DNA of 64,000 bases, taken from positions 5,332,001 to 5,396,000 of the forward strand of contig NC_092365.1 in NCBI RefSeq assembly GCF_030848805.1, given 5' to 3'. Positions 12,274 to 22,372 of this stretch are shown here, piece by piece. The DNA comes from Temnothorax longispinosus. Lineage: Eukaryota; Arthropoda; Insecta; Hymenoptera; Formicidae. The notes under the pieces are model-generated. The model searched no databases and had not been told where the DNA came from. It worked only from the letters and a program-made list of their open reading frames with translations. Every line of letters begins with the position of its first letter. Positions within the stretch are counted from its first letter, which is position 1. The position numbers were made by a program, and so were the translations under genes.

Positions 12274-12599
12274 ATATACGGAGTGTCCCAGATTCATCGC
12301 GTAAAAAGGTCTATCAATCATTTTCAAATTATGCACAACTAAAATACAATGACGTTCCTCAATAATTATATTCCTGAAAAGCATATTATATAACGAATCT
12401 TATTTGCCATTTAATTTTAGATAACTTCAATAAAATTTCAGTTTTAAACATTTTTAATAATACATACAGAGATGATTGAGCATTCTAACATGTTATTATT
12501 GGTACTGGCCAATCAAGTTTGCGCTAAGGAAAGATCGATTCAAAACATCGATCGAGAAATCCGTAAAGTAATGCCTACGCAAACGGTCCACCCTGTATA
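12274..12599. mobile_element. Possible inverted-repeat element with degenerate ends
   Basis: The left boundary ATATACGGAGTGTCCCA and the right boundary, inverted, GTATACAGGGTGGACCG match at about 13 of 17 positions. The pattern resembles other insect elements whose ends read ACAGGGTG. The interior shows no other symmetry, so this is tentative. Confidence 0.4.
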
Positions 12600-13503
12600 C
12601 GCAAGAAAATCCGCCTAGTAAACGTTCCTCCGTTGATGACCGCGAAAGTTATACGGAAGGCTTCCGGCGAATGAATGGTATTTCACCGTTTCCAGCCCCC
12701 TGCAATTCTCCCTGATGTTTCTGTCGCTCTCCCACGATGGCACCCAGCAGCCCTCGTCACCGTGCACCATTTACCAATACGTATTCGTCCTTCTTTTATA
12801 TATACAGTATGTATATATGTATGTATATATGTCCAAGCTGTCCGCTCCAGATGGAAGAATACCGACCACTTTCTCGCGTTTTCCCTCAGACAGCGACATT
12901 TTACTGACATTTTCCACCCCCTCCCCCCCTCCCAACCCCTTTCTCTCTTTCCTCTTTCGCGTTTCGCGACGAGGCGTCGATCGACCCGGAATGCAGTCGA
13001 CTTTTCAGGATAGGGTAGGTACGTAACACACCGATTCGTCTCGGCGAATCGAGACAGGGGTTGTGATCCATCAGCTGGTAATTGACAGTGAAATAGTTTG
13101 CCCGCGCGTGGAGCATTTATTACACACCGGTTTCCGCGCGGGCGCTTCGATATTTCGGTCTGTGTGTTATCAGTCGCGGCCACTTCGGTCGTCGATAACC
13201 CCACCCGCGAAGCGCGAGCTTCATAGAGATCGCAGAGAGTACCGTTTGAATGTATATACTAATTCAACGAAGAACAGTAATTTTTCATGATGTAAAACGA
13301 GCGTCATAAATCAAGATAAAATGAGAATATACGAAGCTATCGGTCTCGATTATAATTTCCTAAATATGAAACATATTATATAGGATTTATTTTTGCAAAT
13401 ATATCAATAAATGTATAATAAATGAAATATAGACATAATGAGAAAAGAAGGAAGAATGCAAAGTAATCAAGGTTAGAGAATGATAACAGTTTAAAAAATT
13501 AAA

Positions 13504-13728
13504 CACTGTAAAATATTAAAGGATAAAATTAAAGCCACCTGAGTTAAATGACATTTTGTTATTTTTAACCACCATGTGTGTCAAAATTTATTATTTTAAC
13601 TCCATTGGTTTAGTTAAGTTAACATTGTTTTAGTTAATTTAACGACATATTGAGCAGTAGCGACCTATAGAAATGGTTAAAAATGATTGAAATTGAGTGT
13701 ATTTGACACTATAACGAATTCAACAGTG
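13504..13728. mobile_element. CACTG-type MITE, uninterrupted copy
   Basis: It starts CACTGTAAAATATT and ends with the inverted CACTGTTGAATTCG. The interior shares ordered blocks with 32298-32962, including GAGTTAAATGACATTTTGTT near the left and the TATTGAG, GTTAAAAATGA and ATTGAGT segments near the right. At about 225 bp it represents the family without the nested insertion. The flanks are AA rather than a clean TA, so the exact ends may be off by a few bases. Confidence 0.75.
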
Positions 13729-14655
13729 AACTTCTAAACCAGTGCAGTGCGCAAAAGAGCGTGCACAGATTTTGACAAGCCGCGAAAGTAGAATTTCTTC
13801 CAGGTATAGCGACGGGATCGTTTCGAGAAGTTGGCGACATTTGTAAGGAACTTTCAGGCAAGAGAGTGCGGGCACAATTGCGGAACGGAGTCTGACGATC
13901 TTCGAGCGAACGATAATTTTACCCGGCGGGATAAGTGGCTTGGACAACTTCGGGATTCATCGTGCTCACGGATGAGGCATCGTGTTTTATACGCAGCATC
14001 ACGGCTGAGCAATCGCGCTTCCGGACTACCTGCCTTCGCCGTTGTTTACGGTATTAGCGCGCGCGATCCCTCGATTATCTACGTCGCTGGGAATTAGTCG
14101 CTCGCCGCCATCAGAGTTCGGCTTGAATTTATTCGGAGATGCCTCGGAGGAAATTTGCCCTCGTCGATATCTTCTCAGTTAAGACACGAGAGAAGAAGCA
14201 AGAGAGAGAAAGATACAGAGAAAAAGAGAGAACCTTCTTAATGGCTTAACAAAATCACAAAGCAACGAACCGTCATTCTGCGTGGCGGAAGTGACCTATA
14301 AATTTCCAAGTAGAATCAAATGCTTTTGTAACAATAGTGCGAAAGAACAGATGGTGAATAAAGGTTTAGAGACTCTTCAATAGAACAGATTGTCCCAGAA
14401 TTTCAAATCTTTTACGGATGCTCTTTAATTAATCTGAAGTTGAAGTTTTTTTACTCAAAAGAAATCGAGACATTAAGTATTAGTTTCTTAGTTGTATAAA
14501 TAGCGACATAAATATACATACTTAGAATAATTTAAATCTTCTTGGAATACAAAAATTTAACTTTTTTTAAGTAATAATAATAGATTAACTAAAACATGTG
14601 GTGTTCTGCTTTAAACGATGGAGATTCAAGCAAAATTGACTTTAATTTTGTTATC

Positions 14656-15045
14656 ATCGACAATATCTCGCACGCTAACCATCCGAGATAAGCAATCTTA
14701 TATTCATTGGAAGCACCAGAGTTCCAGCTTTTAAACGGGATTAAGATCATCTCGCTATAATTTTTCTGCGCGGAGATACATCCGATTACATCCGCCCGCG
14801 ATCTCAATTAAAATGTCTGAGGGCGGAAATTTTGAAGCGAAATAAATCCTATTTTCATAATTAATCGACAATATCTCATAAACTGGCCCTTCGAGATTAA
14901 ACGGCATTGCACTTGTTAATTGGAAGCGATGGAATCTTAGCTTTCGAACGACATCAAGATCATTTTGCTACGATTTTTCTGTGCAAAGATATTGACGATT
15001 ATATCGACCCGTGATCGTGCTTTGGGAGCAGAATAAAATGTGCGT
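14656..15045. repeat. Two diverged copies of a 208-bp tandem unit
   Basis: Copy A begins ATCGACAATATCTCGC at 14656 and copy B ATCGACAATATCTCAT at 14864. They share an ordered series of blocks: CGAGAT, ATTGGAAGC, an AGCTTT segment, AAGATCAT, a GCTATAATTTTTCTG or GCTACGATTTTTCTG segment, and GATTA near the end. Identity is moderate, so the duplication is older than the one at 8364. Confidence 0.8.
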
Positions 15046-15266
15046 TTTCCCTCGATGGATACGGCGTATCATGTTTCAAAACGCGTGTACTACATGTTTT
15101 TGCGTTTTTTTGTAACGTATTAACGCACCTGTCAAACCACAATACATGCAAAAGTATGCACGGTGTTTTTTTTTATGAATAGCGCGCATGTAGCAGATTT
15201 TGGAAACGCTATAACACGGCTAAATTATTTTTTCAGCGCAATATTTGTAGACGATAATTATTTTTC

Positions 15267-15302
15267 CAGTTATTTGCTCTATTTCAGTTATTTGCTCTAT
15301 TA
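15267..15302. repeat. 18-bp unit repeated twice
   Basis: CAGTTATTTGCTCTATTT at 15267 is followed directly by CAGTTATTTGCTCTATTA. Confidence 0.85.
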
Positions 15303-17744
15303 AAAGATATTATTTTCCTTTTTATTAGAATTTTAATTAAAAATTTAATTATCGTTGAATATTAGCATCATTAAATTCTGAAAACGCTTTTTAAACTACG
15401 GAGGAGTGATATACGCGCGTTCTTTTATGGCTGCTCAATCAGATTTTGAAGTCTCTCAAGGTACGCGGTCGTAACTAGCAAGGTAAGTGCTTATAGCGCG
15501 ATTCGATGGAACTCTTTTTGCTATTTTCTAGATAAATACCGATTTAGTCCGTAAATGCCGTCGTCAAATGCCGTCGCGGGGAGAGCGAATGGAAATCTCC
15601 GAGGTAAAAGTAAATTTCGCGAAATCTCGCCGAATGGTGATAAGTAAAATGCAGATTCTGACCGTGCCCCACGCGCCCCTCGGGAAACTGGCGACAATTG
15701 TCGCCTCGAATCGAAGACCGAAGGGAAAAGAGCGGACAATAGAAACGCCCGAGTCATTTGCGACGTCGCGCATTCAAGAGAAGCTTGCTAGTTCGGAAAA
15801 GTTGGGAGGTCGAAGGGAGATCGAGCGCTACGTGAACGGAAAAGATTATCGTCGATATCGTCCCGAGAAATGTCGCCCCGAGATTCTTAATCCGCTCAAT
15901 GGGGGGAAAACTCGAGCGCAGATCGTCACGCGCGATGACAGCCGGAGAATAATGATTGTTATTTATTTACCATCCCCCGATGGAGGAGATCTTAAATGGA
16001 AAGAGGTAGCGAACGGATTTTGCATCGATTCCGAAGAAATCGATGAAATTACTTTGCCGGGTTTAAGGCTTCAGGCCGGGATGAAATGGATTTTATTCAT
16101 GAGCTCCGAAAATGTATGACGATAATTCTCCTCGCTCTTATCCGCTTCGCAGTCTAGCGTGATTCATTCCAGAATAGAAGTCCATTTCAAATTATTGCAA
16201 CGGTCGAGATGATAAATAGTTATTGCAAAACCAGATTGCATAAATGCTCGAAGTAGGTGTTACGATGACGTGAAGCGATCTTTGCCCGAGGCAGCCTGAG
16301 GCGACCGCGTAATATATAGTAACAAAGAGAAAGAGAAAGAGAAAGAAGAAGAAGAAAGTTTACATTTGTTTGTAAAACTCAGGAGAGAGGAAATGCATGT
16401 AAACCGACACTGGCGCAAGATGGATGGAGGAACTGTGATGTAACGTTGATGTTCGACCCAATTATCCGGAGATTGTCCAAAGTCCACTATCTCGTTCGGA
16501 GTAACAGGATGAACTTGGGTTTAACTTTGCTCGAATCGAAATAGCTGGCTATATTCTATGCCATTCTATGGCGATTACGCTGAACAAAGGTGCGCGCTAT
16601 AACAATTGAAACTTAGATTCGAACATTATTTGGGAAAGCGGAGCTCAAACGGGCGCCCCGTTGCGAGTGTTTGCGTACCATTTCACGCTTCGAAAGAGAC
16701 GAGAATTAATTTGCATGCCTGTTAATATAAACTACAATTTGTATTTTGTTCCGTAATTGTTGTATAATTATATAATTATTGTATAAAGTGAGACGGAGTG
16801 AAAGCTGCATACGTTTAGAAACTCTGTCCCGCCCCCTGTTTCTATGAAGCAATATCAAGCAATATTTTCGCTGTTAAATCAGCCAATCTTTATGTTTCGT
16901 CCCATAGCTAAGTCGTGCCAGAAGTTTTCCTCGCTTTTCCATGGCTCTTTACATTCTGCGTAAAATCCGTTTTAAGCTTGCTCAATGTTTTATAATTTTG
17001 CAGTTTTAAGATGATTTCAATATTCCATAAAGCTAAAGCTTAAGCTAAATTTTTCATATTATTTATGTTTCTAATATTATTTATGTCTCAAAAAAAGTTT
17101 TTTCAAATAAAAAGTCTAGAAAACTGTCACGTTCCAGAAAAATATACATATGTATATATACATATTATTTTTTAAATATTTTTATATACCTAAGCAAATA
17201 AAAAGAAAAAAATTAAATTATTAAGTAATATAATTATTAATTATTTAGTACTTTTTAACAAATATTCAATAATTAAGTATAAAAATATTAAAATAAATAA
17301 AATTATGTAATATTTATACAAGACAAAAGAAAAAGCACATAAAAATTAATTAATTAAAAATAATTCAATAAATTAAAAAATTCTATAACAAGTAGCGTAT
17401 TATCTGTTTGTAAGTTTAAATTTTTCATATGGAATTCTAATGCAATAATACATTATGAAATTGTGTGATTTTTCTGACAGTTCTAGCCAGAAATTTAAAA
17501 CTTAAAATCCTTATTAAGATTATTAATTAATTATCAATTACGCCGTCAAGTCTGGATTTGGATAGAAACTGCGAAATTCGAGCAATCGATATTTCTATCA
17601 TCGACGGAAAGGGGAAGAGAAAACGAGATGGAAAAGACGTTAAGACGCACGCGAGTGGGTACGTAAACTGGGTCGTTCGCATGGAAGCGTCGTCGTTCCG
17701 TTCCGAGAGATAGAAAAAGAGGCAGAAAGGATCAAATAATGAAC

Positions 17745-18070
17745 CTGTTGAGGCGCCAGATGGATGGAGAGGCTGCTTATGATGGTGACTTCCAGCTCGA
17801 CTCGCTCGGAACCGGCGGTATTGTTCGCGTGGCAGACATATCTGCCGGCGTCCTCGACCCGGGCCGGCTGCAATACCAGGACGCCGGCGCGCGCGTGTAT
17901 CCTCTCCGAGTTGAAGACCATCGTCGTGCCCGACACGGACTCGCGGAACCAGAGGTACGTCGGCGGCGGGTTACCCTGCGAGATGCACGACAGCACGATC
18001 GTCTCGCCGGTACGGATCGGTCCAGGATTCACCCGCTCGTTGAATCGCGGCGGCGACGAGTTGCGGTGCT
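17745..18070 (-). CDS. Dscam-like: Dscam-family cell adhesion molecule, exon encoding Ig domain 3 and the start of Ig4
   Basis: The exon encodes all of Ig3. Cysteines are in IVLSCISQG and RYVCHANN, the core tryptophan is in TYLWFRES, and the DAGRYVC motif marks strand F. Possible N-glycosylation sites are NSS near the start and NNT after the second cysteine. It ends LSIHLAPQQ, the linker into Ig4. It opens with AG, which joins the previous exon's G to make glutamate, and closes in phase 0 at CAACAG. The acceptor is CTGTTTCAG (CAG at 18073-18071). The donor is CAG|GTTCAT (GT at 17744-17743), good on the exon side but weak on the intron side. In Drosophila Dscam1 the first half of Ig3 is a separate variable exon (exon 6); here it is joined to the constant half in one 326-bp exon. 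Plus-strand open frames over this exon are shadows. Confidence 0.94.
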
Positions 18071-18170
18071 CTGAAACAGAAGGAGAGAAACCGCAAGTCA
18101 GAAAAGTTTCACTTTCATAAATGCGATTAAGACTCGAGCTTCTCACTTGTCTCAAGTTGTATCGCGTATA

Positions 18171-18669
18171 AGGTAAATACGTGTCCAATGCCTGGACACG
18201 TATCACTAAGAAAAAAATCTAGGTTTAAATAATCGGACAAATCGTTCAAAAATTAACAAACGGGTAATCCGATAACTTTCAATCGAAATTATAAAAAGCC
18301 GATCAAGGCTAAAATAATGTCCAATTAATGATATCCAATTATCAATGATATCTGGACATCATTGATCGGACGTTATTTTGGCCTTAATCGGCTCTTTATA
18401 ATTTCGATTGAAAGTTATCGGATTACCCGTTTGTTAATTTTCGAACGATTGTCCGATCACTTATTTCTCTACCTATTTCTGGACATTTTTATCATTTTAG
18501 TCCTTAAATGAGTTATAATGCGAATTAAAATCAAAGAATCAAAGATAAAAATAATTTTCTTGTATTATATTTTTATCTTTGATTTTAATTCACGTTATAC
18601 TTATTTAAAAACTAAAATAGTAAAGGTGTCTAGAGGTCTTAAGTGTCCCGGCAATTGGTACATTTACCT
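18171..18669. mobile_element. Compound foldback element with AGGTAAAT ends
   Basis: The terminal inverted repeats read AGGTAAATACGTGTCC on the left and AGGTAAATGTACC on the inverted right, with TA at 18169-18170 and 18670-18671. Inside are two large stem-loops. Arms at about 18221-18330 and 18350-18460 are inverted copies of some 100 bp at high identity, sharing AACAAACGGGTAATCCGATA. A second pair lies at about 18479-18560 and 18568-18640. At 499 bp it has no transposase. It ends 100 bp upstream of the Ig3 exon in transcript order. Confidence 0.85.
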
Positions 18670-20618
18670 TACACCATAAGGATTTAATAAGGATAAAAAG
18701 AATAAGGCCTTCTTTCGAAGAGCCCTCAGCTTACATATGCTTTTGACTTGGTTCTTTAATACATTTATACTCTGTAATAACATGCTAATTTACGACGCTG
18801 ATGAGCGAGACCGACGTAGTTTCGGCAGTGCTCGAAACTAATTTTCTATGTAATTGGGATCCATTGTATTATAATAGCGAGAATATCCGAGAATCGCGAG
18901 ATTGTGCGATACCTGAGAGAAGAATCGATAACATTTTATCTTAATTTGCGAGTTTGTAAATTAATTCGAGCTGACTATATTTCCATGTTCACGGTACAAT
19001 AACGTCGAAATTACGGTAATATCAATCGCGCAGCTGCTCGTGACTGCGAAGCTTTCGTAACGTAAAGTGGAGGGCACGTTTTTTTTTTTCGATATTCAAA
19101 TATATTTAAATGAATGACATACGCACGCGCGATAAACCAATTCGGACGTATGCGCACGCGGTTGTATTAATAATGCAGCAAAATTTCAGAAATATCCGAT
19201 TATCGGCCGTGCGCATTATTAATGCATGTTAACCGGCGCGTGTATTTGCCTAACGAAATTCAACGTATGCAAATTATTGCGGGTGCGCACGCATTGTTGC
19301 ATAAGCATTAATAAATTATTAGTCAACAAGCATACTCGGACGGCGCGTTTACACGGCGTTCCGTTACCTTAAACGAGAACGGGATCGAAAATTTAAGGCG
19401 CTCTGAAAACGCGCTCCTCCCGTTGATTTCGGTCCGGACGATTCTCCGCGGGATATTTTACGATATACGTGCCTCCCCGGGAAGTCGTTAAGAAAGAAAT
19501 CTCTCCGCGGAGTTGGCTGAGCAGACAGAGATCCTGCGTTAACTTTTTAATGTACATAACGTAAAAATCGCGGAACATTGTCCCGCACTTTTCCCGAAGC
19601 GAAACTTCGCGGAAAGTTTCAAATCCGATACTTTTTGCCGCTATTAATTTCGCTATTTTAATGCTGTTTCGATGCTCTGGGAATTTTTAACAGTATTCCA
19701 TCTTCCTAAGTTACGCGCTCTCTTATTTATATCGCAAAATTATTTTTAAAAAGTTCATTTTGTATGTAGAATTTTTGTAATTAAAGCGCCGACAAGGAAT
19801 TAAAAATAAATTGGCGCGTGAAAAATGTCATCGTTCTTCTCAGCTATGTCAATGATTGCGAGAGCGGTTTAATAGACAAAGCCGTCGACATTCCAAAATC
19901 CACCGCACTCCCTCGAAAATGCAGAGAAAGGGAGACATTCGGGGAATGAATGTAAATCCCTTCCATTTCACGTATAGTAGCATGCAGCAGCAGCATGCGC
20001 GCGTCGTATTCAGTGAAATCCGCGTGTAAATTTCAGGACGCGCAGTTTTATCGCGGCTAATAGAATCAATAAACCGAGCTCCGTCACGTCGATGAAAACG
20101 TCGGAGGCAATTCTGTCCGGCCGCGAAGGGGTTAAATTTACCGACGTCCCGAACGAAGAGCCGGCAATGACGACGACGACGACGGCAAAACGAGCGTTCA
20201 ATTTCTCGGCGTTTCGGCAAGAACACGGAGAGGGTTGGTAAGCGGTACTATGCCCTGTCGAATAACGAGCGTTTTATTTCTCCTTTTAGCAACGATTAAG
20301 CGTTTCTCTCCCACCCTTCCTTCTCCTCGAGACAGAGGGATGTTTGTCCCTGGACCAGTCTCGGACAGCGCGACGCCGCGGCCTTTTACGGCCGCACTAT
20401 TTTATAATGGCGCTTTTGTCTGGCCGGCGTTATTATTGTAATTTAAGCTGATGGCGTATTGATCGTCGCAGTACCTCTATCTCGTTCTCGCTCCCGCCCC
20501 CGCGACTTGTCTCGCTCGATCTTGTATCCCCCTGTCTCTCTTTCTCTCCGTCGCTCCCTCTCGTCTCCTCTTTGGTGCACACACCCTCTCCGATCCAACG
20601 TCCCCTTCTCTCTCATGA

Positions 20619-20623
<5 letters not shown>

Positions 20624-20665
<42 letters not shown>
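20624..20665. repeat. CT dinucleotide microsatellite
   Basis: About 21 uninterrupted CT units within a longer CT-rich region that begins near 20475. Confidence 0.9.
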
Positions 20666-20668
<3 letters not shown>

Positions 20669-20770
20669 CTCTCTTGCCTCCTCTGTTCTCTCTATAGCAC
20701 TGTGCAATTCTAGTTGCCATATTCCTGCACAACGCCACCGCCACCACACCCTTGTTCATATCCTCGTTCG

Positions 20771-20915
20771 GTGCACCGTCGCGTCGTCGTCTCGTGCATA
20801 TGCACGTCGAAAAGTTTTTACGCCATTTACATCCCGACTTACGCCCCTTGACGTCAACGTCGTCGTCGCTGTCGCCGGCATCGTAGTCGTCGTCGTTGTC
20901 GTTGTCGCTCGTGCA
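20771..20915. repeat. CGT-rich low-complexity block
   Basis: Imperfect GTC/CGT triplets (CGTCGTCG, GTCGTCGTTGTCGTTGTC) are scattered through this stretch. It encodes spurious poly-Thr and poly-Asp frames. Confidence 0.7.
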
Positions 20916-22243
20916 AACAAAAAAATATGGCCTCGAGGTGCGCTGTTGCAAGTGTCACAACTGCATTTTGCTGCACGCGTCCGGCGATGAAAGTTCACTG
21001 ACAAATCCTCGACAATGCCAGGAGCGAATGCGCGCGGAGAGAGTATTTTCCTTGCCTTAATATATTTTTGTAGTACACGGTAAATCTTGTATATTACGCA
21101 ATTGTGATACGCAAATACTTCTGAAAAGCGTAGAAAATAAAAAGTTAATAATTTTTGCAGTTAACGCATTCCGCGTTTCTTCCCGTACGCTTTTTTCTTC
21201 GAGAACGAATTCGTCGATCGTAATCGCGCTGGAAATGTTTAATACGCGATTTCTCAGCATGACGGAAAGCTCGAAAAGCTTTCGTTTTTCGGCATACATG
21301 ACAGCGAAACGCCATATCGGCTGGTGCAAACGTCAACATGTCGAGAAGTTTTTATTATATGCTGTGCAATGCGCGCCTTACACTTCAAACGTCAGCACTC
21401 TCGTTAACGCAGGGCAAAAAGAATGCCGCTGCGACATGATTCAGCAATTTTAAAAGCGGATTTTATCCCATACTCTCCATTACTGGAGTTCATCAACAGA
21501 TGTCGATTAATGACATCATACACTCACGACGTGTAAATGTCGAAGGGAAATATCGCCGAGTCACGCATAATTTTAACGATACAACGCGAAATCACTTAGC
21601 GTTTTAGCCCATAAAAGATTTTTTTTTAGTTTGACAGTCAAATAGAAACGTCAATAAAATAAAGAATAACATACATTATAGAATATAATTGTATCTACTA
21701 AAATTAATAAACGACGCAGATTTTCGTAATTAAGATAAAAACTCAACGATAGAAGCCGTTTGTGTATAAATTTAATTAATAATCGAAATAAAAAATTTTT
21801 CAAACTGCAGAAATGTCGAAAATGCTTGATAATGAACGGTTCTTTTGTATAAAATAGTGAACCACGAAGTAAAACCACGAAGTAAGTATGCTATTCCATT
21901 CTCGAGAGATATCCAAAAACAATGCGGCACTTTATGCAAATTTTTCTAATTTTCTAATTTTAGAAACAAGTTATCCTATATTTTTAATAATAGAACATAT
22001 ACGCAAGAACAAGATCAGGAAATGGATATGGACCTGGATATGTTGCTCCAGGGATTTTATTTCGCAAGTTAATCAGCCATGGCATCACATAAAACAAGTG
22101 TTTGAAAATCTTTGGATTGGCGTTTTATTAATTATGTAACGTAAAGCCAAATTTCGAGAGAGGAAAGGTGCGACCTGCTCTTCGATTGGTAGATGAAAAA
22201 ACAGAAAGAGAGACGGAAGAGGAAGAGGGGAAGAAAGAGCAAT

Positions 22244-22248
<5 letters not shown>

Positions 22249-22295
<47 letters not shown>
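22249..22295. repeat. GA microsatellite, left arm of an opposed pair
   Basis: About 23 GA units on the plus strand. The complementary CT tract starts 40 bp away at 22335. Confidence 0.92.
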
Positions 22296-22296
<1 letters not shown>

Positions 22297-22330
22297 ACGC
22301 AGAAACCACAGAACGGTTGGTATATCCCAT

Positions 22331-22334
<4 letters not shown>

Positions 22335-22370
<36 letters not shown>
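22335..22370. repeat. TC microsatellite, right arm of an opposed pair
   Basis: Eighteen TC units followed by a C9 run (22371-22379). It is complementary to the GA tract at 22249-22295. Confidence 0.92.

Positions 22371-22372
<2 letters not shown>

Larger units (their letters stand above)
9049..17744 (-). other. Intron between Ig3 and Ig4 exons
   Basis: This 8.7-kb intron contains a G-rich segment at 10255-10335, a CT microsatellite at 11234-11259, a perfect short hairpin at 11942-11968, a degenerate inverted-repeat element at 12274-12599, a MITE at 13504-13728, a diverged 208-bp tandem pair at 14656-15045, an 18-bp tandem pair at 15267-15302 and AT-rich sequence at 16980-17500. A 183-codon plus-strand frame at 15568-16119 is unrecognised. 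Confidence 0.8.

Noticed and set aside
17739..18120. Plus-strand open frames of 111 and 118 codons over the Ig3 exon
   Set aside because: They are antisense shadows of the Ig3 coding exon, which has conserved Ig residues and valid splice sites on the minus strand.
20443..20749. Arg-Glu and Ser-Leu repeat open frames near 20.5 kb
   Set aside because: They are translations of the CT/GA microsatellite. The same applies near 22.1-22.4, 24.5-25.0 and 33.7-34.0 kb.
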